Shown: in pieces, positions 34,713 to 43,649 of the stretch
Layout: every line of letters begins with the position of its first letter
How positions within the stretch are numbered: position 1 is the stretch's first letter
DNA from: Phyllobacterium zundukense
Lineage (GTDB): Bacteria > Pseudomonadota > Alphaproteobacteria > Rhizobiales > Rhizobiaceae
Assembly: GCF_002764115.1 (NCBI RefSeq)
Contig: NZ_CP017943.1
Span: forward strand, 248,001 to 312,000
Reading direction: 5' to 3'
DNA length: 64,000 bases
Made by a program: the position numbers and the translations under genes
The notes under the pieces: model-generated
What the model saw: the letters and a program-made list of their open reading frames with translations, nothing else
What the model was told of the DNA's origin: nothing
Database searches by the model: none

Positions 34713-35516
34713 CTATGCCCTGCGCTCGGCGATGACGAACATGACGCGGAAGCTGCCGTGCCGCTTGAACAGGGTCCAGAGCGGTTCGAAAGCGTGGTTC
34801 AACCGCGCGGCTTCGACAGCGTCCCCTGACTGCGCCGCACGCGTCAGCGCAAGCGCCGGGGCCGCCAGCAGACCTGCCGCAACGCTGTACCAGGTGTCAC
34901 ATCCGGCAAGCAAGGCATCGGCCGCACCCCAATCGCCGCTGTATCCGATCGAGAACGTGTCAGGGGTGATCTGCCGCAGGCGTGCCAGTTCCCCCGCATA
35001 ATCGTCATTTGCCGCCAGAGGCATTTTTACGGCGACGATGTTGGACACCGCTGAAAGCCGGGCGATCAATGCATCGCTGAATGTGAAGTGCGTGGTGCTT
35101 GGATTGTTGTATATGCACAAAGGCAGGTTTCCCGCCTCGGCCACGGCAACGAAGTGCCGGAAGACTTCGTCGTCTTTTAGGGGAACGTAGGACATGGGTG
35201 CGAGGAGCAGGCCGTCAGCGCCAGCGGATTTGGCATCGCGCGCCAACGCCTTAGCCTCGTCGGTACGCAATGCTCCCACACCCACGACAAGAGGCGTTTT
35301 GCCGCCGATGCATTCCACGGCGACCTGGACCGCACGCTTCCGTTGCTCCCTCGTGAGGTAGGCATAGCCGCCCGTGCTGCCGAGCAGGCCGATGGAATCT
35401 GCGCCGGCGTGATGAATCCGCTCGAGAAAGCGAGCCAGCGCATCGGTGTCGACATGCCCCTCGGCATCGGTTGGAGTGAGGGGGAACGCCGACAGTCCAC
35501 GAAACAAAGTCATCAT
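34713..35516 (-). CDS. DapA-family lyase/aldolase, C-terminus short
   Basis: A 267-residue TIM-barrel enzyme of the dihydrodipicolinate synthase/N-acetylneuraminate lyase family. LLGSTGGYAYLTREQR is the pyruvate-carboxylate loop (normally GTTGE), CIYNNPSTT carries the catalytic Tyr, and VAVKMP the Schiff-base Lys. Family members run to about 290-300 residues; this one stops just after GSFRVMFVIAE, so the last helix or two are missing. It may be a truncated or decaying gene. It lies 14 bp downstream of the LysE-type exporter gene, within a MocR-linked operon. It probably cleaves or forms a 2-oxo acid substrate and not lysine precursors. Confidence 0.75.
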   Translation of the reverse strand: MMTLFRGLSAFPLTPTDAEGHVDTDALARFLERIHHAGADSIGLLGSTGGYAYLTREQRKRAVQVAVECIGGKTPLVVGVGALRTDEAKALARDAKSAGADGLLLAPMSYVPLKDDEVFRHFVAVAEAGNLPLCIYNNPSTTHFTFSDALIARLSAVSNIVAVKMPLAANDDYAGELARLRQITPDTFSIGYSGDWGAADALLAGCDTWYSVAAGLLAAPALALTRAAQSGDAVEAARLNHAFEPLWTLFKRHGSFRVMFVIAERRA

Positions 35517-35530
35517 CTATCCTTTCGAAA

Positions 35531-36169
35531 CTAAATACGGGAGAGCAGCATGCGCAGCCCTGCAAACGCGAAAAACATCGCCAGCAGACTTTCGATCCAG
35601 CGACGACAGCGGCGATACAGAGCCACCATCGGGGGTGTGGAGAAAACGATGGCGTAGCCGCAGAAGATCGCGACACTCAGGACGGCGCAGCCACTCAATA
35701 TCGCAGCAATGCTCTGCCATGAGGAATTCGGGCCGATCCCCAGTGTTACCAGCGCGATCCATGCCAGCACGGATTTTGGGTTCGCCAAATGCATCACGAG
35801 ACCCCTTCGATAGAGCGCACCCGGTGAAAGAGTGACTTCGTCGGCAGACGCGCGCGCTGCCAGCTTCTCGTTTGACGTGAGGGCCGAACGTCCCGCCTTG
35901 AAGGCGAGGAATAGCAGATAGAGGCCCCCGAAAATCTGGAGAACGATCAGCGCCTGGGCGTACCTGGCCAACAAGGCGGAGATGCCCGTCGAGGCCATCA
36001 GACCCCAGAAGATCGAGCCGCTGACAACGCCCGAGGCGAGCATGAGCGCGGCACCTCTGCCGCGAGCCATCGCCACGCCCATAATGCGCATGTTGCTCGG
36101 GCCGGGGCTTCCCGCGGCGATGACATATGCTGCGTAGACTATGAGCAACTGATGGACATCGACATTCAT
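35531..36169 (-). CDS. LysE/RhtB-family amino acid exporter
   Basis: A 212-residue inner-membrane protein with about six hydrophobic segments and the family signature AAGSPGPSNMRIMGVAMARG near the N-terminus, then ANPKSVLAWIALVTLG. I start at ATG 36169; the longer frame from 36193 lacks support. The family exports basic, neutral or hydroxy amino acids. Between a B3/4-domain gene and a DapA-like gene, in an operon divergent from MocR, it likely removes an amino acid analogue that MocR senses. Confidence 0.88.
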   Translation of the reverse strand: MNVDVHQLLIVYAAYVIAAGSPGPSNMRIMGVAMARGRGAALMLASGVVSGSIFWGLMASTGISALLARYAQALIVLQIFGGLYLLFLAFKAGRSALTSNEKLAARASADEVTLSPGALYRRGLVMHLANPKSVLAWIALVTLGIGPNSSWQSIAAILSGCAVLSVAIFCGYAIVFSTPPMVALYRRCRRWIESLLAMFFAFAGLRMLLSRI

Positions 36170-36228
36170 TCTCTGAACCCTTAAAAATCTCATTCAAATC
36201 GGTGGATGCGATCACTCGACCCGAAACG

Positions 36229-36918
36229 TCACTTGGCGATGGCGATTGTTTGGCTCACGATCGTGCAGCCCGGCATCAACGCATTCAGCCCTTCAACCAA
36301 GGCATCCGTCGCCTCCGCCAGCGCTTCGTCGGGCATGGTCTCCAAAGCCTCCAATATGAACCACATCCGGCCTCTTGTGGCCTCCAGGCGGGTTCGAGTT
36401 CCTTGTCGCCAGTTCCAGCGTCTGCAGGTTACACCGTTGTCGTCGCGCCAGACGACCTCTCCCGACAAAGGCGGATCGATGACCTCCTCCCCATTCATTA
36501 CGGTGTCGAACGTTTCCGTCCCGTCCGCGATCGTCAGGAAGGGTCTCCCGACATAGGAGTCGTAGTTCTCGCCGCCCACCGGGATTGCGTATTTGAGGCT
36601 GATGGCGTTGTAGAGATCGACGATCGGGTTGATTGTCGGAATGCTACCGTCCTTGAGGACACGCTTTCTCAGGGCCTGGGCTGAGCATGGCGTGCGGTTC
36701 GGCTTCGCCCCAAAGCGGACATAGGCGTCGGACCAACTCGCCAGATGAGTTTCTGCCCAAGCCGGCCCACCCGCCAACACGCAATCGCAGGCTTCAGCGA
36801 GCAATCGAGGATCGAAACGCCCTTCTCCTGCGGAATTGGCATCGACGTGGACGCTCACTGCTCTGAATCCGGGTGCAATATTCTGTATTCGACCGTCGAT
36901 GACGGGTTTCTCAAACAT
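36229..36918 (-). CDS. B3/4-domain protein (PheT-like editing-domain homologue)
   Basis: A 229-residue protein matching the stand-alone B3/B4 domain of the phenylalanyl-tRNA synthetase beta subunit: TPCSAQALRKRVLKDGSIPT, NPIVDLYNAISLKYAIPVGG and the Gly/Asp-rich GEVVWRDDNGVTCRRWNWRQ. Free-standing members are thought to edit or sense mischarged tRNA or amino acid analogues; the function is not settled. It is the first gene of the leftward operon and is divergent from MocR, with an inverted-repeat operator in the 132-bp gap. The co-operonic exporter hints at protection against a non-canonical amino acid. Confidence 0.82.
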   Translation of the reverse strand: MFEKPVIDGRIQNIAPGFRAVSVHVDANSAGEGRFDPRLLAEACDCVLAGGPAWAETHLASWSDAYVRFGAKPNRTPCSAQALRKRVLKDGSIPTINPIVDLYNAISLKYAIPVGGENYDSYVGRPFLTIADGTETFDTVMNGEEVIDPPLSGEVVWRDDNGVTCRRWNWRQGTRTRLEATRGRMWFILEALETMPDEALAEATDALVEGLNALMPGCTIVSQTIAIAK

Positions 36919-36989
36919 CCAGGCAACTCCATCAATTCAGGCAAAGGCAATCCATGAGCGGCGCGACGAGTGACGAACACCTCTCCTTG

Positions 36990-37060
36990 ACTGGAAACCA
37001 CTATTGCAGTTCACTGGCACAAATGAAACTGCCAGTTATGGGGATGTTCATTGGTCCAGT
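36990..37060. promoter_or_regulatory. MocR operator region with ACTGG repeats
   Basis: ACTGGCA (37013-37019) and TGCCAGT (37030-37036) form a perfect inverted repeat with a 10-bp spacer. It is flanked by a direct ACTGG at 36990-36994 and an inverted CCAGT at 37056-37060. The set lies between the divergent MocR and B3/4 genes. Several spaced half-sites are usual for MocR proteins. Confidence 0.55.
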
Positions 37061-38559
37061 ACAAGGACGGGTCTCGCAGAACGGGAGCAACGCGTCGGAT
37101 CTATCATTCCTTGCTCACGCAGATCGAAGCCGGAGTATACGGTGTCGGCGACACTTTGCCTTCGAGCCGCTCGCTTGCGGAAGAACTGGGTGTTTCAAGG
37201 ACAACGGTGACCACCGCTTTTGACCAGCTCATTTCGGAGGGTTATGTCCAGGTACAGCAGGGTCGAAAAGCAACGGTTGCGTCCGCAGGGCGGCTGAGTC
37301 AAGTTACCCCGTCCGACCGTTCGGCGATCGCCGCTCGCCAGCTTTCGGCCTATGCAACTCGCACGATGGCTCAGCCGTCGAACAGCACCGCCGGGAAGCC
37401 ACAGCTCAAATTCGATTTCCGCTACGGGGATGTCGCAGCGGTGGACTTTCCAAAGACACCCTGGCGAAAAGCGCTGAACACCGCCTTCCTCATGCATCGC
37501 GACAGATTGGGATACGATGATCCGGCCGGAAGCCGATCCTTGCGGGAGGCTTTGCAGAGCTATGTCTGGCGGTCAAGGGGCATCAGCTGCAATCTCGGCC
37601 AAATCTTAGTTGTGAACGGATCGCAGCAGGCACTGGACCTCTGCGCGCGGGTCCTTGTCAATCCCGGCGACGGGGTCGTGGTCGAAGACCCGTGCTATGC
37701 CATGGCAAAAAACGTCATGCTCGCCGTCGGAGCAAACACCGTTGCTGTGCCCTGTGGCGCTCATGGCATGGACACCACGAAGCTTCCCGAGGCTGGCGAC
37801 ATCGCGGTGGCGTACGTGACTCCGAGCCACCAGTTTCCCCTGGGAGGAGTTTTGCCTGCTGCGCATCGCCAAGCATTGATGGAGTGGGCCGCTTCGGCGA
37901 ATACCTATGTTATCGAGGACGACTACGACGGCGAGTATCGGTACGACGTTGGCCCCATACCGCCTCTATATCTGTCTGGACAAGGCCGCGTCATCTACGT
38001 CGGAACGGTCTCGAAGACCCTGTCACCAACGCTCAGGCTTGGATACATCGTGCTCCCGCATCCACTTGTCGAGGCGTTCGTCCACTGCAAGCAGATCGCC
38101 GATCGGCACACCTCCACGTTCGAGCAAGAAGCTCTCGCGGCGCTGATCGAGACTGGCGCTTATGAGCGACATGTCCGCAAGATGAGGAGACTGAACGCGG
38201 AAAGACGCGCTGTATTTCTAGCGTCAATGACCCGCGCTTTTGCCGACGACATCGAGATCGTCGGCACGACCGCGGGACTTCACGTCGTCGTGTGGTTCAA
38301 CACGATGCGCTCCAAGGACGAGGAGCGTTTTGCCGATACCGCTCGAAACCATGACGTCGGAATCTATCCTGTCACACGCCTGTTCTCATCCCCGACTGAT
38401 GAGCGAGCCGGATATATTTTCGGCTATGCGTCCATGTCCGTCGACCAACTCGCCAAGGGAGTGGAGAAGTTGCACTGCGTCTACCTCGACCGTGTCGGCA
38501 ATGCGGAGCCTCTGCGCGGGACCGCGGGCGACAACGGGAAGTTTTTGATGGTCAGATAG
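37051..38559 (+). CDS. MocR-family regulator (GntR HTH plus aminotransferase domain)
   Basis: A 502-residue regulator. The winged helix (about 15-80) reads DTLPSSRSLAEELGVSRTTV; a linker runs to about 120; the fold-type I aminotransferase domain has YVTPSHQFPLGG, IEDDYDGEYRYD and the PLP lysine in GTVSKTLSPTLRLGYIVLP. The start appears to be TTG 37051 (GGGGAT 12 bp upstream), because no in-frame ATG precedes the helix. PLP bound to such proteins senses amino compounds. It probably activates the divergent B3/4-LysE-DapA operon and represses itself. Confidence 0.88.
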   Translation: MVQYKDGSRRTGATRRIYHSLLTQIEAGVYGVGDTLPSSRSLAEELGVSRTTVTTAFDQLISEGYVQVQQGRKATVASAGRLSQVTPSDRSAIAARQLSAYATRTMAQPSNSTAGKPQLKFDFRYGDVAAVDFPKTPWRKALNTAFLMHRDRLGYDDPAGSRSLREALQSYVWRSRGISCNLGQILVVNGSQQALDLCARVLVNPGDGVVVEDPCYAMAKNVMLAVGANTVAVPCGAHGMDTTKLPEAGDIAVAYVTPSHQFPLGGVLPAAHRQALMEWAASANTYVIEDDYDGEYRYDVGPIPPLYLSGQGRVIYVGTVSKTLSPTLRLGYIVLPHPLVEAFVHCKQIADRHTSTFEQEALAALIETGAYERHVRKMRRLNAERRAVFLASMTRAFADDIEIVGTTAGLHVVVWFNTMRSKDEERFADTARNHDVGIYPVTRLFSSPTDERAGYIFGYASMSVDQLAKGVEKLHCVYLDRVGNAEPLRGTAGDNGKFLMVR

Positions 38560-38762
38560 TTTTCATTGGATTGGGCTTCTGGAACCGAACGGATGCGGGT
38601 TGGTTTCCGGCTGCCGACCGGCCGCGGCGACGAATTCGCCCATGGATTACCGGGCAGTCCGGACAGCCGAGAGCTGCCGCCGATCGGTGTGAAGCCGCGG
38701 GACATGTTCGTGCCCGACCTTCACATCGGTACTTTGAAGGTGAAGAGCCGGAATTTTCAGTA

Positions 38763-38813
38763 AACGCCGCCGATCTCGGAGGCGTTCAGCCTGCCCGAAT
38801 TCGCAGGCAGGCT
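38763..38813. terminator. Two hairpins between convergent mocR and csp genes
   Basis: AACGCC/GGCGTT with an inner CCGA/TCGG (38763-38786) and AGCCTGCC/GGCAGGCT (38788-38813) lie in the convergent interval. They probably end transcripts from both sides, although neither has a T-run. Confidence 0.5.
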
Positions 38814-38830
38814 AGCACGCGCCCTTGTGG

Positions 38831-39034
38831 TTAAAGCACGCTGACGTTCTCGGCCTTCGACTTCCCGGTCTTGCGGTCCTGGCCTACCTCGAAGCTGACC
38901 TTGTCACCTTCTCTGAGCGAGCCGCCTCGCTGCAAGGAAGAGACGTGAACGAAGACATCCGTTCCACCATTCTCGGGTGTAATAAAACCAAATCCCTTGT
39001 CGTCATTGAAAAATTTAACAGTACCAGTGGGCAT
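38831..39034 (-). CDS. Cold-shock domain protein (CspA family)
   Basis: A 67-residue OB-fold protein: [20 protein letters not shown] and DVFVHVSSL are the RNA-binding motifs. AGAGGAAC precedes the ATG by about 6 bases. It differs from the paralogue at 15725 at many positions, notably the C-terminal half, so this is not a recent duplication. Confidence 0.95.
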   Translation of the reverse strand: MPTGTVKFFNDDKGFGFITPENGGTDVFVHVSSLQRGGSLREGDKVSFEVGQDRKTGKSKAENVSVL

Positions 39035-39209
39035 GACAGTTCCTCTTGAATTCCCGTAGCGATTTGACTCCGCGATAGACTTTTTATAGCGCTATTGCTT
39101 GCCCATCAACCGCCAACACCGCGATACTGGCGTCGAGGCTCATCTTTAGGGCTTCATGCATTCTGTTGATCTCGTGGAGCTATGAATGAGGGTCGATAGT
39201 TCGGATAGG

Positions 39210-40301
39210 CTATTTGGTCGAGTTGACCGCTGCCTCGAGCTCTTCAATACTCTTCATCACCGCTTCGAAGCCTGGCGGCGTTGCAAAGATCATCGCCGAC
39301 ATTCTGTCGTAGTCGGCGGCAAGTTTCTTGCGCATGGCTGGTGTCGGTACGAGGCGATATGTGCCCGGCACGGCCAGATCGTATCGGTGGTCCGGAGATC
39401 GAAACATGAGTTCCTTATGCTGTCGGCACGCCTCTGCGAGTTCACGCATCGAAGCCGTTGTGAGACCGTAGTCCTGGTGTGTCCAAATCTGATGGACGTC
39501 GTAATAGTGGCGTGAATACCGATTGAGGTCCGGGATCCTTCTTTCCGGGTCTTCTTCAGCGCTGCGCTTTTCGGTCGTTTCCGTCATCGCGTGCAAAATG
39601 AGAACCTTTTCCCAAAACGTCCTCTCCGGCTTGGCGGTCGTTACGTTGGGAACCGTGAAATCACCTTCTCCCATTTCTTTAGCAACATAGGCAACAATCG
39701 TGCGCGCCTCTGCAGGTGACGGGTCTGGGCGCGCGCCGGCTTCAATGCGTACTGCTGACTCAACATAGTCCCCGCTCGTATCGAAAACGCTTTTGTATCC
39801 GAGCACCAGAACGTCGAGGGCCTCTTTTTTTCGGTAGGCATCGTAACCAAAATTGAGAGAGAAATGCCCAGCTTGGCCGATCGTGGCCTCGACCGCAGCG
39901 ATTTCTTGGCTAAGTCTTCCCTTCAGAGGTCCAGACATATATTGACGTGCGGCTTCGTCGACCTCTTCCGCCAGTGCCTTTTGCTGCTTGGTCACCGAGG
40001 AGAGAGCGGCGATCTCGCTCTCTGTCGGTACTTTCAGGTCGGCTTTATAAATGCCGATGTCGATATCTTCGGAGAAGCGATTTATCAGGCCGTAGGCTTT
40101 GCTGAGGCTGGTACCCCCCTTGAAGTAAAGACCGATCGGATCGTCGGCGCGTCCGTTGAATAGGAAGTCGAGGACCCAGCAAACGTATAGGTCTTTTTCG
40201 ATATTCTCAGCTCGCGTTTGTAGGTCGGAAGCCACCGTTTCGAACAAGGCCCGGCGCTCATCGGCGCTACTGCGAAGCACATTAATGAAGCCCTGGCGCA
40301 T
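39210..40301 (-). CDS. abiEii: AbiEii/AbiGii-type nucleotidyltransferase toxin
   Basis: A 363-residue nucleotidyltransferase of the AbiEii toxin family. The catalytic signature is KGGTSLSKAYGLINRFSEDI, with GG at 62-63 and the metal Asp pair in EDIDI (78-82). These toxins transfer nucleotides to tRNA or other targets in type IV toxin-antitoxin systems and can abort phage infection. Its start lies inside the antitoxin gene (20-bp overlap), so the toxin is translated only with it. Length and motif look intact, so it is probably active. Confidence 0.9.
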   Translation of the reverse strand: MRQGFINVLRSSADERRALFETVASDLQTRAENIEKDLYVCWVLDFLFNGRADDPIGLYFKGGTSLSKAYGLINRFSEDIDIGIYKADLKVPTESEIAALSSVTKQQKALAEEVDEAARQYMSGPLKGRLSQEIAAVEATIGQAGHFSLNFGYDAYRKKEALDVLVLGYKSVFDTSGDYVESAVRIEAGARPDPSPAEARTIVAYVAKEMGEGDFTVPNVTTAKPERTFWEKVLILHAMTETTEKRSAEEDPERRIPDLNRYSRHYYDVHQIWTHQDYGLTTASMRELAEACRQHKELMFRSPDHRYDLAVPGTYRLVPTPAMRKKLAADYDRMSAMIFATPPGFEAVMKSIEELEAAVNSTK

Positions 40302-40989
40302 TTCCTTCCTCTGCGACGCGAATGTCGCGCGTTATTGTCTCCACCACGGGATACATCCAGGCAGGAAGCGCGCGAATGTTATCGCGCAGGTCCTGGACGA
40401 TCGATCGCTTTTGCGAGCTTTGCGCGAGGTGACGGACAATACCATCGACGATGGTCTCGAAATTCGATCGTTCATCTCGAAACCAGGTGAGGGCCTGGAC
40501 GATCCGCATGGCGGGTCGCCCCGCCCAAAATGCCGTTTTTGCCGCTATTCGCTTGAAATCGAGCCGGTAGATTACCGGCTTCGCTGCGTTCGGATCGCCG
40601 GAATTGGCTTCGATCTCAATCGTACGGGGGTAGGTATCCGCATAGATCGTCGAACGGGCGGGGACAGCTGTCGTCAAACCAAGGTCGTTCGCGGCTGTCA
40701 TTCCGTCGACAAGGACGCGCAACTTGTCACGCCGCGCAATTGCATCGATGAATGCGGCGCGCGGCGGGAACACCATTTTTCCAGTCAGCTGGCTGATGCC
40801 TGGCTTATCGTAGAAGCCTCGATATGGGCGCCGGATATCTCCCCGGCTGGTAAGCCTCTGCAGCGCCTTCTCGACGGCGTGGGGTGTTCCGATATCGAGG
40901 AAGTCGTCACGCGACCATACGCCCCCGGGGGACGCGGCCGCTATGCGATCGCGAATGCGTTCAAGAGTGTCGGACGTCGGATCAGGCAT
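40282..40989 (-). CDS. abiEi: AbiEi-type antitoxin / autorepressor (DUF6088-like)
   Basis: About 235 residues: an N-terminal winged helix (WSRDDFLDIGTPHAVEKALQ, then LTSRGDIRRPYRGFYDKPG) and a C-terminal domain of the AbiEi/DUF6088 type. Members bind their own promoter and neutralise the NTase. I use ATG 40989; the frame can be extended to a TTG at 40998. A striking array of palindromic half-sites starts 11 bp upstream, as expected for cooperative autorepression. Confidence 0.87.
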   Translation of the reverse strand: MPDPTSDTLERIRDRIAAASPGGVWSRDDFLDIGTPHAVEKALQRLTSRGDIRRPYRGFYDKPGISQLTGKMVFPPRAAFIDAIARRDKLRVLVDGMTAANDLGLTTAVPARSTIYADTYPRTIEIEANSGDPNAAKPVIYRLDFKRIAAKTAFWAGRPAMRIVQALTWFRDERSNFETIVDGIVRHLAQSSQKRSIVQDLRDNIRALPAWMYPVVETITRDIRVAEEGNAPGLH

Positions 40990-40999
40990 GTCTCTCAAC

Positions 41000-41089
41000 C
41001 TTCTGACCGAAGATTATATATAAATTTTGGTCAGTAGCAACCAATCAATCTTACTGACCAAAATTTATATCGAAAGTTTGGTCAGTAGC
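41000..41089. promoter_or_regulatory. AbiEi operator array: four alternating half-sites
   Basis: ATATAAATTTTGGTCAGTA (41018-41036) and its exact reverse complement (41052-41070) form a perfect 19-bp inverted repeat. A third copy of the half-site, TTTGGTCAGTAGC, is at 41077-41089, and a degenerate fourth (TTCTGACCGAAGATT, inverted) at 41001-41015. Orientation alternates. AbiEi homologues are known to bind inverted repeats here and bend the promoter; this array is more extended than the two-repeat arrangement I know of. Confidence 0.75.
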
Positions 41090-42327
41090 GGGCTTAGGAC
41101 CCACTCGCCGGTATCGAAGCCAAGTCCTTTTCGGTCCAGATTGCCGTCGCCCGATCAGGCCGGGCGGATGGCTGCGCTGAAGCCTTGGTTTCAAGTCTTC
41201 ACTCATGCGGGCTGCCATGCCTGACGCGCTCATCGCTCAGATCTGCACAGGGAGCGGACCCATGACCAGCGGTCCCTTCGAAAAAGAGCTGCTGGTGCAA
41301 CGCGATCCGCTGCGTACAAGCAGCCGCACCAACCGGGCGTTGCCAATCCCGCTCTCTTGTCTGGCATCCCGCCCGTTTGATCCGGGCCCGGCCGCGGTCA
41401 TGTCGAACGACCTCAGCCTTAACGCCGCCATCGGCATAACAGCCTCGCGCAAAACCACGCACTCGATCTTGCCCGGACCCTGATGGTCCCGGTCACCCTC
41501 TTTGAGGTCGAAGGACAGATCGGAGTTTATCTGAACAGTCAACCTGTCTCACAGGCCTTTTCGTCCCGCGATCGGGATGACGTCGTAGCCGTAACGTCGT
41601 TGTTCCATGAGCTCGCATAGCGCACGAACTTGATGATGCTGGGCAAGGATGTCATTGATGGCACTGTTCGGCTCGGGTGGCATCAGCCCGTTGATCCGCC
41701 GTGTTGTACCGTTCCCTGGACTCGGCAACCGCATGGCGGAAAGCCTCCAGCACCTTGGAAGCGCGGTTCGCGGTTGCCCGGCTCCCACCTGCCTCGAGGG
41801 CGAGATTGACTGTCATGAGCGTGGTGAGATTCGCGATCGTTCACTCGACAGCCAATCATTTCGTGCTTCCGGTCGGAATCTCGTCGTCAGCGCCATTATT
41901 CAGTGGAATACAGACTACCTTGCCAAATACCCCCGGAACCCGGCCATTGCGGGAAACCGCCGCGGTACTTCATCGAGCATGAGCCGTCGTTCGTACCTGT
42001 TCACGGTTCATCCAAGGTCCCGTACAATTTCGGGGTGTTCTTGTCATGGCCCCATTCAGCTCGTTCTGCCACGCACAATACAAAATGGACCGATTGGCGA
42101 CAATCTGACGGCCTGCAACCCCTCACTCGTCCAATCCCGTCATGGGCAGTCTGTCCCACCGCTCCGAGGTCAGCAGTCATGCATCGTCCCACAAGCGCGC
42201 CTTGGTTGAGAATATTTTGTCCCGATAGCGGCGAAGTTCGGGCTTGGTTTTCCTTCTTTATCTCACGGCTCTTGTTAGTGTTCCTGCGCGGCAGCATGTG
42301 CGCTGTTTTGTTTCAAAGGATCCTCCC
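41090..42327. other. 1.2-kb decayed interval
   Basis: Many short frames on both strands, none with a domain I recognise. On the minus strand 41820 to about 41650 reads MTVNLALEAGGSRATANRAS through KVLEAFRHAVAESRERYNT. After a frame change it continues NDILAQHHQVRALCELMEQ to a stop at 41549, which looks like a small frameshifted gene of unknown family. The remainder, including 41840-42300, shows nothing I can support. Confidence 0.3.
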
Positions 42328-42891
42328 ATGTCCAATCCGACCGTCGTCGGCCTTTCCGGCAACTTCCAGCGCCCATCAAAAACACGATCACTTGTCGCCA
42401 ACGTGGTCAGCCGGATCAGTCATCGATATGGGCTTGCTTCCGAAGTTTTCGATCTGGTTGATTTCGGTGACAACCTTGGCGCGGCCCGCTACGCCAATGA
42501 TCTTGACGCTCCCTCAACGCAAATTGTCGAGAAGATCCTGGCGGCTGACGTTCTCGTGGTTGGGACCCCGACATACAAGGGGAGCTACACCGGGCTTTTC
42601 AAGCACCTCATCGATTTAATCGATCCGCTGGCCTTGCAGGGCAAACCCATTCTCCTGACCGCCACGGGAGGCAGTGACCGCCATGCGTTGATTGTCGAAC
42701 ACCAGCTGCGACCGCTCTTTGGTTTCTTCATGGCACACACATTGCCGACGGGTGTTTTTGCTGTAGATCGCGACTTTCTGGACTACGAAATTGCAACTGC
42801 CCACATCGACGCACGGATCACCCAGGCCGTAAGTGAGGTCCGTCCGTTTGTGGCGGCCGAAAGGTCCGTTGTAAATAGCGCTGCGGAATAA
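42328..42891 (+). CDS. NAD(P)H-dependent FMN reductase (MsuE/SsuE-like)
   Basis: A 187-residue flavodoxin-like reductase. GLSGNFQRPSKTRSL is the FMN phosphate loop, VVGTPTYKGSYTGLFKHLID the second flavin-binding segment, and TATGGSDRHAL the third. It supplies FMNH2 to two-component monooxygenases such as SsuD, MsuD and SfnG. I start at ATG 42328, where homology begins; 28 further open codons lie upstream. It opens the organosulfur region. A paralogue is at 43650 and the partners SfnG and SsuD are nearby. Confidence 0.9.
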   Translation: MSNPTVVGLSGNFQRPSKTRSLVANVVSRISHRYGLASEVFDLVDFGDNLGAARYANDLDAPSTQIVEKILAADVLVVGTPTYKGSYTGLFKHLIDLIDPLALQGKPILLTATGGSDRHALIVEHQLRPLFGFFMAHTLPTGVFAVDRDFLDYEIATAHIDARITQAVSEVRPFVAAERSVVNSAAE

Positions 42892-42967
42892 CGGGATCGG
42901 CCTCTCTTCGTGTCATATGTGTGTGAAGAAACTGGAGCATTATCTTGCGAAGCGGCGTGGAACCGGA

Positions 42968-43249
42968 ATGTCACAGGAACGTTTTCAGCGCATGATCAAA
43001 TCCTTCCCTCCAGTAACAATCGAAGCCGCCTGGTTGGGCAAGCCAACGAATATCTGTTCCGTCACGCAAGCAGCCGAGTTTCTGCTTATGAAATGGCCGA
43101 TACATGACGGACCCAAATTAAAGATTGCCCGCCAGCTGTGCTTTGACGCCCTCGAAGGGAAAGCGAGCGCTGCGGATGCGCGTTCGGCATTTATTGGTGC
43201 AGCGAAAGAAGCCAACATCTTCCACGACTATCTGAGAAAGAGCGCTTAG
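42968..43249 (+). CDS. DUF982-domain protein
   Basis: A 93-residue protein with the DUF982 pattern common in rhizobia: PVTIEAAWLGKPTNICSVTQ-like strand, AAEFLLMKWP, KLKIARQLCFDALEGKAS and ARSAFIGAAKEANI. I start at ATG 42968; the frame also opens at 42917. The function of the family is unknown. It is inserted between the two FMN reductase genes on the same strand. Confidence 0.7.
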   Translation: MSQERFQRMIKSFPPVTIEAAWLGKPTNICSVTQAAEFLLMKWPIHDGPKLKIARQLCFDALEGKASAADARSAFIGAAKEANIFHDYLRKSA

Positions 43250-43444
43250 TCAGCTCTTTCCCTGGTCTCGCCTGAGCCGGTTCATCGCAGCCGATTTCCC
43301 AGAGCGACCGTGGTTCGCAGAGTGCTGGAGAGCATTCGGATCACTGCGGTCATGGGCTAAGGCCAGTGCCGTGTCCGCCATGTCGGCAGAGATGTCACGA
43401 TCCATTGGGCCGGATTTGGGCGCCTGCACCTTCGCGTGGTTCAT
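43250..43444 (-). CDS. Small hypothetical protein
   Basis: A 64-codon minus-strand frame starting MNHAKVQAPK with a polar, low-complexity body (DRDISADMADTALALAHDRS, then HSANHGRSGKSAAMNRLRRD). The composition looks like a real small basic protein, but there is no clear ribosome site and no known domain. It is convergent with the DUF982 gene. Confidence 0.35.
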   Translation of the reverse strand: MNHAKVQAPKSGPMDRDISADMADTALALAHDRSDPNALQHSANHGRSGKSAAMNRLRRDQGKS

Positions 43445-43649
43445 ACGTCGGTTCGCTCGGTCACACATTCATGCGCCAACGGAAATTGGACCGCATCCAA
43501 GTTTAGCCCCAGCCATACAATTAGATCGTCGCTGCCAAATATACGCATCAGCCGTTTCACGTCGGGCGTTCATTTTGGAATGCCTTTCTTTTACGGAGGC
43601 CGCCAAATCCTTAATCTCCAGTAAAGTGGTATAGATAAGGCAATGTGGT

